Below are positions 1 to 7,703 of a stretch of 64,000 nt of DNA, one piece after another. Source of the DNA: Mycobacterium sp. SVM_VP21 (GTDB taxonomy: Bacteria; Actinomycetota; Actinomycetes; Mycobacteriales; Mycobacteriaceae); the NCBI GenBank assembly GCA_024758765.1, contig CP101406.1, positions 4,216,001-4,280,000 of the forward strand, given 5' to 3'. The notes beneath the pieces were generated by a model. That model was not told the origin of the DNA. It saw nothing but the letters and a program-made list of their open reading frames with translations, and searched no databases. Position numbers and translations under genes: made by a program. Within the stretch, counting starts at the first letter, position 1; the number at the start of each line of letters is the position of its first letter.

Positions 1-610
1 GCCGCGGAATAAAACCCCGCTGCACCGACAACACCGTCTTGATAAACCCCGCCACACCCGAAGCCGACTCAAGGTGCCCCAGATTAGTCTTCACCGACCC
101 CAACACCAACGGCGCCGACGACCCACGCTCACCAAACACCGCCGACAAGGCATCCAACTCAATCGGATCACCCAACGCCGTCCCAGTCCCATGCGCCTCG
201 ACATAATCAATATCCGCCGGGGACAACCGCGCCGACGCCAACGCCGCCCGCACCACCCGCTGCTGCGCCGGACCCGACGGCACCGTCTGACCCGACGACG
301 GCCCATCCTGATTCACCGCCGAACCCCGCACCACCGCCAAAACCCGGTCACCATCACGCTGCGCATCCGAAAGCCGCTTGAGCACCACCACCCCAGCACC
401 CTCAGACCGCACATAACCATCAGCAGCCGCATCAAACGTCTTGCACTGCCCATCCGGCGCCAACATCCCCCACCGCGACGTCGCAATGCTGTTCTGCGGA
501 GTCAACATCAAATTCACCCCAGCAGCCAACGCCTGATCCGACTCCCGACGCCGCAAACTCGCACACGCCAAATGAATCGTCACCAACGACGACGAACACG
601 CCGTATCCAA
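1..610 (-). pseudogene. Type I polyketide synthase ketosynthase (KS) domain, 5'-truncated fragment
   Basis: The minus strand reads without interruption for about 200 codons as the second half of a modular PKS KS domain. It opens at the active-site cysteine (DTACSSS, about 587-607), followed by the two catalytic histidines in VEAHGTGT and KTNLGHLE. Reading continues off the left window edge. Just upstream of the active-site motif the frame meets two adjacent TGA codons (614-619) and homology stops, so the KS N-terminal half and any start are missing here. The catalytic Cys-His-His set is intact, so truncation looks recent or the fragment derives from a recombined PKS. Which PKS it belongs to cannot be told. 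It is called a pseudogene because no start or upstream KS sequence exists on this side. Confidence 0.8.
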
Positions 611-625
611 CCCTCATCAAGGGAG

Positions 626-717
626 TGTCAAGGATCAACCGAAGCAACTGTCAAGCCTCAGCCGAAACACCGTCAAGCATCACCCGACACCGAAATGTCA
701 AGCATCAACCGAGGTCA
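626..717. repeat. Four imperfect 22-25 bp tandem repeats (TGTCAAGCATCAACCGA type)
   Basis: Units begin at 626, 649, about 671 and 696, each built on TGTCAAG-N-ATCA-N-CCGA. They lie directly between the break in the PKS fragment and the tRNA gene. Several short imperfect repeats starting with TG are typical of the terminal regions of IS21-family elements, so this may be one end of a lost or truncated insertion element that beheaded the PKS. That origin is inference: no transposase is present in the window. Confidence 0.6.
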
Positions 718-731
718 TACACACACATGAG

Positions 732-804
732 TGCCCCCGGCAGGATTCGAACCTGCGACACCGGCTTTAGGAGAGCCGTGCTCTATCCCCTGAGCTACGG
801 GGGC
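732..804 (-). tRNA. tRNA-Arg (anticodon CCT)
   Basis: The minus strand folds as a 73-nt tRNA. The acceptor stem GCCCCCG pairs with CGGGGGC plus discriminator A. The D arm contains GCTCAGGGGATAGAGC, the anticodon stem CGGCT/AGCCG encloses loop CTCCTAA giving anticodon CCT, and the T arm carries GGTTCGAATCC. No CCA is encoded. Its 3' end faces the repeats and broken PKS fragment, the usual side for integration of mobile DNA. Confidence 0.95.
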
Positions 805-904
805 GGCGAACCTAGCGATGTAGGTACTGGAACCCATAGGGACAGCTCATGGTAGTCGGCGAGCTGGCGTTGCACGTATGGGGCTCGCGACTTTCCTTCG
901 GAGT

Positions 905-1429
905 TCACTCGCCGGTCGTGGTCCTGCTCCGCTGGTAGTGCCGGCGTGCTTTCATGCGGTTGCCGCAGATGGCCATCGAGCACCACCGGGCAGTGTTGGG
1001 CTTGCTGCGATCGATCAGGAACAGCTGGCATTCGGAGTTGGCGCAGGGGCGCAGCCGGCTGGGACTGGAGATCCGTAACGCGTCCCAGGCGAGTATCACG
1101 CGCGCGACGGCTTGGGAGGTCTTGCTCGCGGACAGGGTCCAGGCGATGCCATCGTCAGACAGGACGGGGGTCAGCTCAACGCCGTTGAGGAATGGCTGCA
1201 AGGTCTGCGGGGCCAGCTCGCCACGCACCACCGCCTGCAGCGCGGCCCGGACGTCACGAAGTTCCTCAAGCTGCGCCCCGGCGAGGGCGATGCCGTGCGC
1301 ATTCAGCCACGCCTGCGTGCTGGCCGGATCTTCGAGCTCGTCGTGTGGCACGCCATCGATGACCGGAGTGGTGTTGAGCAGGTCTAGCAGCAGGGCCTCG
1401 TCGGCGGGCCCGGTCGCAATAATTTCCAT
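905..1429 (-). CDS. CGNR zinc-finger / ABATE-domain transcriptional regulator
   Basis: 174 aa. The N-terminal two thirds (about 1-120) resembles the ABATE putative stress-response domain. The C-terminus carries the CGNR zinc finger: a C-x4-C pair (PCANSEC) and then C-x4-CGNR near residue 155, followed by a basic tail suited to nucleic-acid binding. The start is supported by GGAGG just upstream (about 1434-1438). It is divergent from the hydrolase gene at 1510 with an 80-bp shared promoter region, so it is a plausible regulator of that operon; the effector is unknown. The family assignment is firm, the function inferred. Confidence 0.85.
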   Translation of the reverse strand: MEIIATGPADEALLLDLLNTTPVIDGVPHDELEDPASTQAWLNAHGIALAGAQLEELRDVRAALQAVVRGELAPQTLQPFLNGVELTPVLSDDGIAWTLSASKTSQAVARVILAWDALRISSPSRLRPCANSECQLFLIDRSKPNTARWCSMAICGNRMKARRHYQRSRTTTGE

Positions 1430-1509
1430 ATAACCTCCAAAATGCTATTGACAGGTTACACCACGAGTGTTTGACTCCTAACTATCAACAGTTATTTAAG
1501 GGGTTAGCT
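1430..1509 (+). promoter_or_regulatory. Divergent promoter region with inverted repeat, CGNR regulator / hydrolase operon
   Basis: A -35-like TTGACA lies at 1448-1453. A dyad TAACT-N6-AGTTA lies at 1479-1494, just before the AAGGGG ribosome-binding site (1498-1503) of the hydrolase. The stretch is AT-rich compared with its surroundings. The dyad is a candidate operator for the neighbouring CGNR regulator; this is inference from position only. Confidence 0.4.
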
Positions 1510-2385
1510 ATGGTTACTTCTGTCCGGTACCAGTACGCCACCGTCGCCTGGCGACGCTTGTTCTATCGGGAGGCCGGAAGCCCTGATGCGCCGGCGATCG
1601 TGCTGCTGCACGGCTTTCCGACCAGCTCGTACATGTTCCGGGACCTCATCACTCGCCTGGCGGATGACTATCACGTGATCGCTCCCGATCACCTCGGCTT
1701 CGGCTACTCGGACATGCCGCTGGTGACCGAGTTCGACTACACCTTCGACAATCTCGCCACACTCACCCAGGGGCTACTGGATCACCTCGGGCTCCAGCGT
1801 TACGCGATCTACGTCCAGGACTACGGGGCGCCGATCGGTTGGCGGCTGGTGCTGAACCGGCCCGAATCCATCAGCGCGATCATCACGCAGAGCGGCAACG
1901 GCTACGACGAGGGCTTCGTCGAAACCTTCTGGAAAACCGTCTGGGACTACCAGCGTGAGCAGACTGCGGTGACGGAGGCGGCCATCCGCACGGCGCTCGA
2001 TGTCGAGTCGATCAAATGGCAGTACCTGACCGGCGTGCCGGACGAGTCGCTGGTCAGCCCGGATACCTGGACCCTGGACGCTGCGCTGCTGGCTCGCCCC
2101 GGCAATGACGAGATTCAGCTCAAGCTGTTCCGGGACTACGCCACCAATCCGCCGATGTACCCCGCTCTGCACGAGTACCTGCGCACCAGCGGAGTTCCGG
2201 TGCTGGCCGTCTGGGGACAAGGGGACCCGATCTTTGGGCCGGCGGGCGCCCAGGCCTTCGGCAGGGACGCGCGCAATGCTGAGATTCACCTGCTCGACGG
2301 CGGCCACTTCTTGCTGGAGACCGCCGCCGGTGAAGTCGCCGAACTGGTCAAAGACTTCTTGCGCCGGGTCGGCGGCTGCCGGTGA
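1510..2385 (+). CDS. Alpha/beta-fold hydrolase, haloalkane dehalogenase / epoxide hydrolase-like
   Basis: 291 aa from ATG 1510, chosen over an upstream TTG (1471) because AAGGGG sits 6 nt before it. Residues 34-39 (HGFPTS) form the oxyanion region. The nucleophile elbow is VQDYG with Asp104 in place of serine, as in haloalkane dehalogenases, fluoroacetate dehalogenases and epoxide hydrolases. The catalytic His is His266 (GGHFLLE), and an Asp follows AVWGQG. The tryptophan that follows the nucleophile in haloalkane dehalogenases is Tyr here, so the substrate is uncertain. Its stop overlaps the GTG of the next gene (GTGA), a haloacid dehalogenase, implying coupled translation and perhaps sequential dehalogenation. 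Confidence 0.8.
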   Translation: MVTSVRYQYATVAWRRLFYREAGSPDAPAIVLLHGFPTSSYMFRDLITRLADDYHVIAPDHLGFGYSDMPLVTEFDYTFDNLATLTQGLLDHLGLQRYAIYVQDYGAPIGWRLVLNRPESISAIITQSGNGYDEGFVETFWKTVWDYQREQTAVTEAAIRTALDVESIKWQYLTGVPDESLVSPDTWTLDAALLARPGNDEIQLKLFRDYATNPPMYPALHEYLRTSGVPVLAVWGQGDPIFGPAGAQAFGRDARNAEIHLLDGGHFLLETAAGEVAELVKDFLRRVGGCR

Positions 2386-3089
2386 CCGGCATGGTCGGCG
2401 AAACGCGCCCCGCGGTGCTGGTCTTCGACGTCAACGAAACGCTCCTCGACATTGAGGCGTTAGAGCCCCTTTTCGCGAGGCTTTTCGAGCGCCCCGGCGT
2501 GCTGCGAGAGTGGTTCGGCCAACTGATCACCTATTCGATGACCGTGACCCTGTCGAGGTGTTACGCAGACTTCTTTGCCCTGGGGCGGGCCACGCTGCGG
2601 ATGCTCGCCGAAATACACCGGGTTCCGCTGAGTGATGACGATGTGGCCACCGTGGCTCGCGCGCTGGCCACCATGCCGGCGCACCCCGACGTCGCGCAAG
2701 GCCTTTCGCGTCTACGCGACGACGGATACCGGTTGGCGGCGCTGACCAACTCGCCGAACTCGCCTGGTCGGCCAACGCCGTTGGCACATACGGGACTGGC
2801 CGGCTATTTCGAGCGGCAGTTCAGCGTCGACGAGCTTGAGGTCTTCAAACCGGCAACGGCGCTGTATCGGCACACCGCAGACGGGCTGGGGGTACCGCCC
2901 TATGCCTGCATGATGGTCGCCGCGCACGCCTGGGACACCATCGGTGCGCAGGCTGCCGGGTTCGGTGCTGCCCTCATCACCCGACCCGGCAACGCGCCGT
3001 TGCGAATCGAGGGAGTACACCAGCCCGACTTCATCGCGCCCGACTTGCTCGATCTTGCGCGACAAATGGCGGAAGCGTTCGAAAAGTAA
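2382..3089 (+). CDS. Type II haloacid dehalogenase (HAD superfamily)
   Basis: 235 aa, GTG start overlapping the preceding stop. The HAD motifs are in order: nucleophile Asp16 in FDVNETLLD; motif II LTNS (121-124); Lys156 in EVFKPA; and the motif IV-like AHAWDTIGA (from 181). This spacing and the AH-x-WD signature are those of 2-haloacid dehalogenases type II, which hydrolyse 2-haloalkanoates to 2-hydroxyacids through an aspartyl ester. The length matches the family. With the upstream hydrolase and the downstream alcohol-dehydrogenase-type enzyme it resembles a haloalkane-to-haloacid route, but the true substrate is not known. Confidence 0.8.
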   Translation: MTGMVGETRPAVLVFDVNETLLDIEALEPLFARLFERPGVLREWFGQLITYSMTVTLSRCYADFFALGRATLRMLAEIHRVPLSDDDVATVARALATMPAHPDVAQGLSRLRDDGYRLAALTNSPNSPGRPTPLAHTGLAGYFERQFSVDELEVFKPATALYRHTADGLGVPPYACMMVAAHAWDTIGAQAAGFGAALITRPGNAPLRIEGVHQPDFIAPDLLDLARQMAEAFEK

Positions 3090-3120
3090 TTCGTATCAGC
3101 ACTAGTCAAAGGAGCAGACC

Positions 3121-4167
3121 ATGGGTGCAAAAAGCACGCCGGACCTTCCTGTTGCGCCCGCAGTGGTGCGCGAAGTTCCAGGCGGCCCAACCATGCGGGC
3201 GATCATTCTCGACGGGTTCGGCGACCTGGACGTCTTGACCTACACCGACATTCCCAAGCCGCTGCCGAAGCGTGGCGAGGTGGTGATCAGGGTCAAGGGA
3301 TTCGGCATTAATCACGCCGAAATGCACATGCGTCGAGGCGAGTGGGCGCAGGCCGCCGAGGTCAGTGGTATCGAATGCGTCGGCGTCGTCGACGCCTGCC
3401 CGGGCGGAGAATTCCCCGTCGGCGCCAAAGTCGCGGCCCTGATGGGTGGACTGGGCCGCACCATCAACGGCAGCTACGCCCAATTCACCCGGGTGCGGGC
3501 CGAGAACGTTGCGCTGATAGAGACGGACCTGTCGTGGGATCAGCTGGCCGCGTTGCCGGAAACCTACGCCACCGCATGGACCTGTCTGTTTCGCAACCTC
3601 GACCTGACCGCCGGGCAGACCATCGTGATCCGCGGGGCGACATCGTCTTTCGGTCAGGCGGCCGTGAAGCTGGCCGTGGAGGCCGGTGCACGGGTGATCG
3701 CCACCACCCGCGCCCGGGCACGGTTCGGTCTGCTGACCTCGCTCGGCGCCGAACGGGTCGAGCTCGAGATCCCCGATCTGAGTGCACACATCGCCGAGGC
3801 CCAGCACATCGACGCCGTTCTCGACCTCGTGGGCAACAGCACGATCCTGGATTCCCTGAACATGCTGCGCCGGGGCGGCACTGCGTGCTTGGCGGGCTGG
3901 CTCGGAGGACTGGACCCGATCGCTGACTTCAACCCGCTGTTGCAGATGCCCAGCGGCGTCAATCTCAGCTTCTTCGGCAGCTTCGTGTTCGGTACACCCG
4001 GCTTTGCGCTGTCGGATGTTCCGCTGCAGGACATCGCCGACAAGGTTCGTGCGGGATGCCTCGAAGCCGCGCCCTCCCATGTCTTCTCCTTTGATCAGAT
4101 CGGTGATGCGCATCGCGTCATGGAAGCAGGAGACGCGGGCGGCAAGATGGTGGTGTTGGTCGACTGA
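3121..4167 (+). CDS. MDR-family NAD(P)H quinone oxidoreductase / zinc-independent alcohol dehydrogenase
   Basis: 348 aa. ATG 3121 follows AAAGGAG (about 3107-3113); the conserved domain begins at MRAIILDGFG (residue 25), so 24 residues are an extension. A GroES-like N-terminal part precedes a Rossmann domain with GATSSFGQAAVKLA near residue 170 and the downstream ATTRARARF. The cysteine clusters of zinc alcohol dehydrogenases are absent, which favours the quinone oxidoreductase branch with NADPH. It is 31 bp after the dehalogenase and 22 bp before the next gene, so part of the same operon. Confidence 0.8.
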   Translation: MGAKSTPDLPVAPAVVREVPGGPTMRAIILDGFGDLDVLTYTDIPKPLPKRGEVVIRVKGFGINHAEMHMRRGEWAQAAEVSGIECVGVVDACPGGEFPVGAKVAALMGGLGRTINGSYAQFTRVRAENVALIETDLSWDQLAALPETYATAWTCLFRNLDLTAGQTIVIRGATSSFGQAAVKLAVEAGARVIATTRARARFGLLTSLGAERVELEIPDLSAHIAEAQHIDAVLDLVGNSTILDSLNMLRRGGTACLAGWLGGLDPIADFNPLLQMPSGVNLSFFGSFVFGTPGFALSDVPLQDIADKVRAGCLEAAPSHVFSFDQIGDAHRVMEAGDAGGKMVVLVD

Positions 4168-4189
4168 TCCAGACCAGGAGGGAACACCA

Positions 4190-4942
4190 ATGAAGATCGC
4201 GGTTGCCGGCGGTACCGGCAAGACCGGCCGTAAAGTGGTCGAGCATCTCCACGTCCAGGGGCACCAGCCGGTGATCCTTGCCCGCGCGCACGGGGTTGAC
4301 CTGATCCAGAACACCGGAATCGACGCCGCGCTCGACGGTGCCGAGGCCATCATCGACGTCTCCGACTTCGCGACCATGAACGCCAAGAAGGCACGGGCCT
4401 GCTTCGGCACAGCGACCACGAATCTGCTGGCCGCCGCGCAGCGCAGTGGAGTTCGCCATCATGTCGCGCTGTCGATCATCGGCATCGACCGGGCGACCAG
4501 CGGCTACTACCAAGGCAAGCTGCGGCAAGAGGAATTGGTGCAGACCGGCGCCGTCCCGTGGACGATCCTGCGGGCCGCCCAGTTTCACGAATTCGCCGAC
4601 CAAGTCCTGGCGCAGGTTCCCGGCCCCATCGCACTGGTCCCGAAAATGCAGTCGCAACCCATCGCGGTCACCGAAGTCGCCGCTCATCTGTGCGGCCTGG
4701 CCACCGCCGAACCCCAGCAGATGGCACCCGAACTCGCCGGCCCCCGCGTGGAATCGGTCGTCGACATGGTTCGGCAGCTGATCCGGCGGCGCGGGCAGCA
4801 CCGGCCGGTCATCGGACTGCGGATTCCTGGGGCGGCCGGAAAGGGCATGGCCAATGGCGCGTTGCTGCCCACCGGTCCCGGCCCGAGGGGACGGCAAACC
4901 TATGCCGAGTGGCTGGCTGAGCTGACACCGGACGGCATGTGA
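4190..4942 (+). CDS. NAD(P)-binding NmrA/SDR-atypical family protein
   Basis: 250 aa from ATG 4190, preceded by AGGAGGG. The N-terminal GGTGKTG (residues 7-13) is the GxxGxxG dinucleotide-binding motif of NmrA-like and atypical SDR proteins. There is no YxxxK active site in the expected place, so it may be a redox-sensing or isomerase-like member rather than a dehydrogenase. A conserved segment VPWTILRAAQFHEF is typical of the NmrA-like group seen next to SigJ or anti-sigma genes in other mycobacteria. It belongs to the operon starting at 1510. Confidence 0.75.
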   Translation: MKIAVAGGTGKTGRKVVEHLHVQGHQPVILARAHGVDLIQNTGIDAALDGAEAIIDVSDFATMNAKKARACFGTATTNLLAAAQRSGVRHHVALSIIGIDRATSGYYQGKLRQEELVQTGAVPWTILRAAQFHEFADQVLAQVPGPIALVPKMQSQPIAVTEVAAHLCGLATAEPQQMAPELAGPRVESVVDMVRQLIRRRGQHRPVIGLRIPGAAGKGMANGALLPTGPGPRGRQTYAEWLAELTPDGM

Positions 4943-4951
4943 GTGCCCACG

Positions 4952-5404
4952 ATGTCACAAACTCGTTCGCTGCGCCGTCTACCGGGCATGAACCTCATCG
5001 TGCATCGGCTGTGCCTGCTCCTGTTGACCATCGTGGGCTTTGGCCTGGGACTGTGGGCGTATTTCGCTCCGCTGCACTGGTACAGCACGTTTCCCGGTAT
5101 GGGCATGTCCTGGTTGCCGGTGCTCGGCCCGTACAACGAGCATTTCGTGAAGGATGTCGGCGCCATGTTCCTGGCGCTCGGGGCGCTCAGCGCCATGGCG
5201 GTGTACCACCTGGGCAACCGTGCCGTCGTCGTGATCACCGCGACGGCCTGGTCGATTTTTAATGCGCTGCACCTGATTTACCACGTCGGGATGCTGCACA
5301 TGTATGGCGCGCGTGACGCGGTCCTCAACGCGGTCAGCCTCAGCTCGCTTCTGGTGGTCTCGCTGCTGCTGTTCCTGCCCGGCCGCCGCCACAACGGGGG
5401 ATAG
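4952..5404 (+). CDS. Small integral membrane protein, four predicted helices
   Basis: About 150 aa; ATG 4952 is preferred, with GTG 4943 immediately after the previous stop as alternative. Hydrophobic segments are seen near residues 18-38, 70-90, 95-115 and 125-145, joined by short loops, with a conserved-looking LHWYSTFPGMGMSWLPVLGPYNEH between the first two. No catalytic motif is visible. Position inside the 1.5-7.2 kb operon suggests an accessory role. I do not recognise a named family. Confidence 0.7.
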   Translation: MSQTRSLRRLPGMNLIVHRLCLLLLTIVGFGLGLWAYFAPLHWYSTFPGMGMSWLPVLGPYNEHFVKDVGAMFLALGALSAMAVYHLGNRAVVVITATAWSIFNALHLIYHVGMLHMYGARDAVLNAVSLSSLLVVSLLLFLPGRRHNGG

Positions 5405-5514
5405 CGCCACAGCCCGGGGCGGCGGGAAGGCAAAGCGGTGCGCGAGCCGTCGACGACGTGCTTCACTACGCCATACGATCGCGCCCGCGCGGGCGAACGC
5501 ACCAGGAGCCCGAA

Positions 5515-7191
5515 GTGACATATGACTACGACGTTGTGGTGATCGGCTCGGGATTCGGCGGCAGCGTGGCCGCGCTGCGCCTGACCGAGAAGGGCTATCG
5601 CGTCGGCGTGTTGGACATGGGCCGGCGCTGGACCCCCACCGACTTCCCGCCCAACAACTGGCACGTCCGCAAGGCGATGTGGGCACCGAAACTGGGCTGC
5701 TTCGGTCCGCAACGACTGACCGTGCTGGGTAAGACATTCATCGCCAGCGCCGTCGGGGTCGGCGGCGGGTCGTTGATCTACGGCAACACCCTCTACGAGC
5801 CGCTGGAACGGTTCTTTCATGACCCGCAGTGGGCCCACATCACCGACTGGAAGTCCGAGCTGGCCCCGTACTACGAACAGGCCCGCCGGATGCTCGGGGT
5901 GACGTCCACCCCGCACACCACGCCGGCAGATGAGGTGTTGCTGGCGGTGGCCCGCGATCTGGGGGTCGAGGACACCTATCACCCCACCAATGTCGGAGTC
6001 TTCTTCGGTGATGAGCCCGGCCAGACCGTCCCGGATCCATTCTTCGGCGGGGCAGGCCCCGACCGCGCCGGCTGTATCGGCTGCGCGCAGTGCTTCACCG
6101 GTTGCCCGCACAACGCGAAGAACACCACCGAGACCAACTACCTGTATCTGGCCGAGCACGCCGGCGCCCAGATCCATCCGATGACGATGGTCACCGATGT
6201 GCGCCCCGACGGCGACGGCTATGTGGTCAGCACGGTGCGCACCGGCCGGTGGGTGCGCAAACATAGGCGGGACTTCACCGCGAGCCAGGTGGTGTTCGCC
6301 GCGGCCTCGCTGGGCACCCAGCGGTTGCTGCACCGGCTGCGCGACACCGGATCACTGCCGAATCTCTCGCCGCGGCTGGGTGAGCTGACCCGCACCAATT
6401 CCGAAGAGGTGCCGGTGGTGTTCGCTCCAGATCGTGACGACTTCGCCCAAGGCGTCGCGATCACCTCATCGATCCATCCGGAGGCCAACACCCACGTCGA
6501 GGTGTGCCGCTATGGCAAGGGATCCAACCTGTTGTCCATGATGGGCACTCATCTGATCGACGGCGGGCCGTGGCGCTTCGCCCGGCTGATGCTGACCATC
6601 GCGCGCCACCCGGCGATGATGCTGCACAGCATGTTCCCCCGCAACGCCTCGTCGCATTCGATCATCGTGCTGGTGATGCAGTCGCTGGACAATTCGCTGA
6701 CCACCTATCGCAAGCGTGGCCTGTTCGGCACCCGAATGACGGCGAAACAGGGTGTGGGAGAGCCCAATCCAGACTGGATCCCGACCGCCCACGATGTGGC
6801 GCGCCGGATAGCCGAAAAGGTCGGCGGGATGGCCGGTGGCACCTACCTCGATGCGCTCAATATCCCGTTGACGGCGCATTTCATCGGCGGCTGCCCGATC
6901 GGTGAATCCGCGGATACCGGGGTCATCGACCCCTATCAGCGTGCCTACGGGCATCCCGGTGTGCACGTGGTCGACGGGTCGGCGATCACCGCCAACCTGG
7001 GCGTGAACCCGTCGTTCACCATCACCGCGCAGGCCGAGCGGGCGATGTCGTTGTGGCCCAACAACGGTGAGGCCGACTCCCGCCCGCCGCTTGGCCAGCC
7101 GTATCGGCGCATCGCGCCGGTGGCACCGCACCACCCGACGGTTCCGACGGGTGCCCCCGGTGCGCTGCGGTTGCCGCTGTCGCCGGCCTGA
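5515..7191 (+). CDS. GMC-type FAD oxidoreductase, ChoD (cholesterol oxidase) homologue
   Basis: 558 aa from GTG 5515 (AGGAG upstream). FAD-binding GSGFGGS is at residues 11-17, followed by a GVGGGSL segment and the C-terminal GMC signature region VDGSAITANLGVNPSFTI. A cysteine-rich patch CIGCAQCFTGC recalls the matching patch of M. tuberculosis ChoD (Rv3409c), to which the whole protein aligns by eye from end to end. ChoD proteins are annotated as cholesterol oxidases, but sterol activity for this paralogue is unproven. It ends the operon that starts with the hydrolase; the MarR gene follows after 26 bp. Confidence 0.85.
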   Translation: MTYDYDVVVIGSGFGGSVAALRLTEKGYRVGVLDMGRRWTPTDFPPNNWHVRKAMWAPKLGCFGPQRLTVLGKTFIASAVGVGGGSLIYGNTLYEPLERFFHDPQWAHITDWKSELAPYYEQARRMLGVTSTPHTTPADEVLLAVARDLGVEDTYHPTNVGVFFGDEPGQTVPDPFFGGAGPDRAGCIGCAQCFTGCPHNAKNTTETNYLYLAEHAGAQIHPMTMVTDVRPDGDGYVVSTVRTGRWVRKHRRDFTASQVVFAAASLGTQRLLHRLRDTGSLPNLSPRLGELTRTNSEEVPVVFAPDRDDFAQGVAITSSIHPEANTHVEVCRYGKGSNLLSMMGTHLIDGGPWRFARLMLTIARHPAMMLHSMFPRNASSHSIIVLVMQSLDNSLTTYRKRGLFGTRMTAKQGVGEPNPDWIPTAHDVARRIAEKVGGMAGGTYLDALNIPLTAHFIGGCPIGESADTGVIDPYQRAYGHPGVHVVDGSAITANLGVNPSFTITAQAERAMSLWPNNGEADSRPPLGQPYRRIAPVAPHHPTVPTGAPGALRLPLSPA

Positions 7192-7217
7192 CCGCAGCGA
7201 TATCGTTATCAACCGTC

Positions 7218-7703
7218 ATGAAACCGGATAAGGATGCTGTTGGCCGAGCCGCGCTGGAGTCGTTGATATCTGCCGATATGCGCGAGCTGGCCGCCGAATC
7301 CGAACAGATCGGCCAGCGGTTCGCCGGCGCCAACAACGTGCGCCAGACCGATTTCCGCGCCTTGCTGCACATCATGGTCGCTGAGACTGCAGGAACCCCG
7401 ATCAGTCCCAGTGAGCTGCGTCAACGTATGGGATTGTCGGGTGCGGCCATCACCTATCTCGTCGATCGTCTCATCGAGTCCGGCCACGTGCGGCGCGAAG
7501 CGCACGCCTCGGATCGACGCAAGGTTGCGTTGCGGTACTCCGAACTCGGCTTGGACACCGCCAGAGCGTTTTTCACCCCGCTGCAGAGTCACACCCAGCG
7601 TGCCCTGGCGCAGTTCTCCGACGCCGACCTGCAGACTACGCATTGGGTCTTGGCTGCCGTGATCTCCGCCATGCGACAGTTCGATTCCGAGCTGGAGAAG
7701 TAG
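7218..7703 (+). CDS. MarR-family transcriptional regulator
   Basis: 161 aa with a winged helix-turn-helix in the middle: SPSELRQRMGLSGAAITYLVDRLIESG, then the basic wing HASDRRKVALRYSELG, a MarR signature. Its TAG stop overlaps the GTG start of the photolyase gene by one base (TAGTG), so the two are translated together. It could control the photolyase and the SOUL/TspO genes downstream; an AT-rich perfect palindrome sits at the end of the photolyase gene. Confidence 0.85.
   Translation: MKPDKDAVGRAALESLISADMRELAAESEQIGQRFAGANNVRQTDFRALLHIMVAETAGTPISPSELRQRMGLSGAAITYLVDRLIESGHVRREAHASDRRKVALRYSELGLDTARAFFTPLQSHTQRALAQFSDADLQTTHWVLAAVISAMRQFDSELEK

Noticed and set aside
626..717. CRISPR array
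   Set aside because: Repeats are imperfect and adjacent without spacers; no cas genes.
3106..4419. 437-aa minus-strand open frame
   Set aside because: Antisense shadow of the MDR oxidoreductase and NmrA-like genes; no domain, no ribosome-binding site, high-GC frame artefact.
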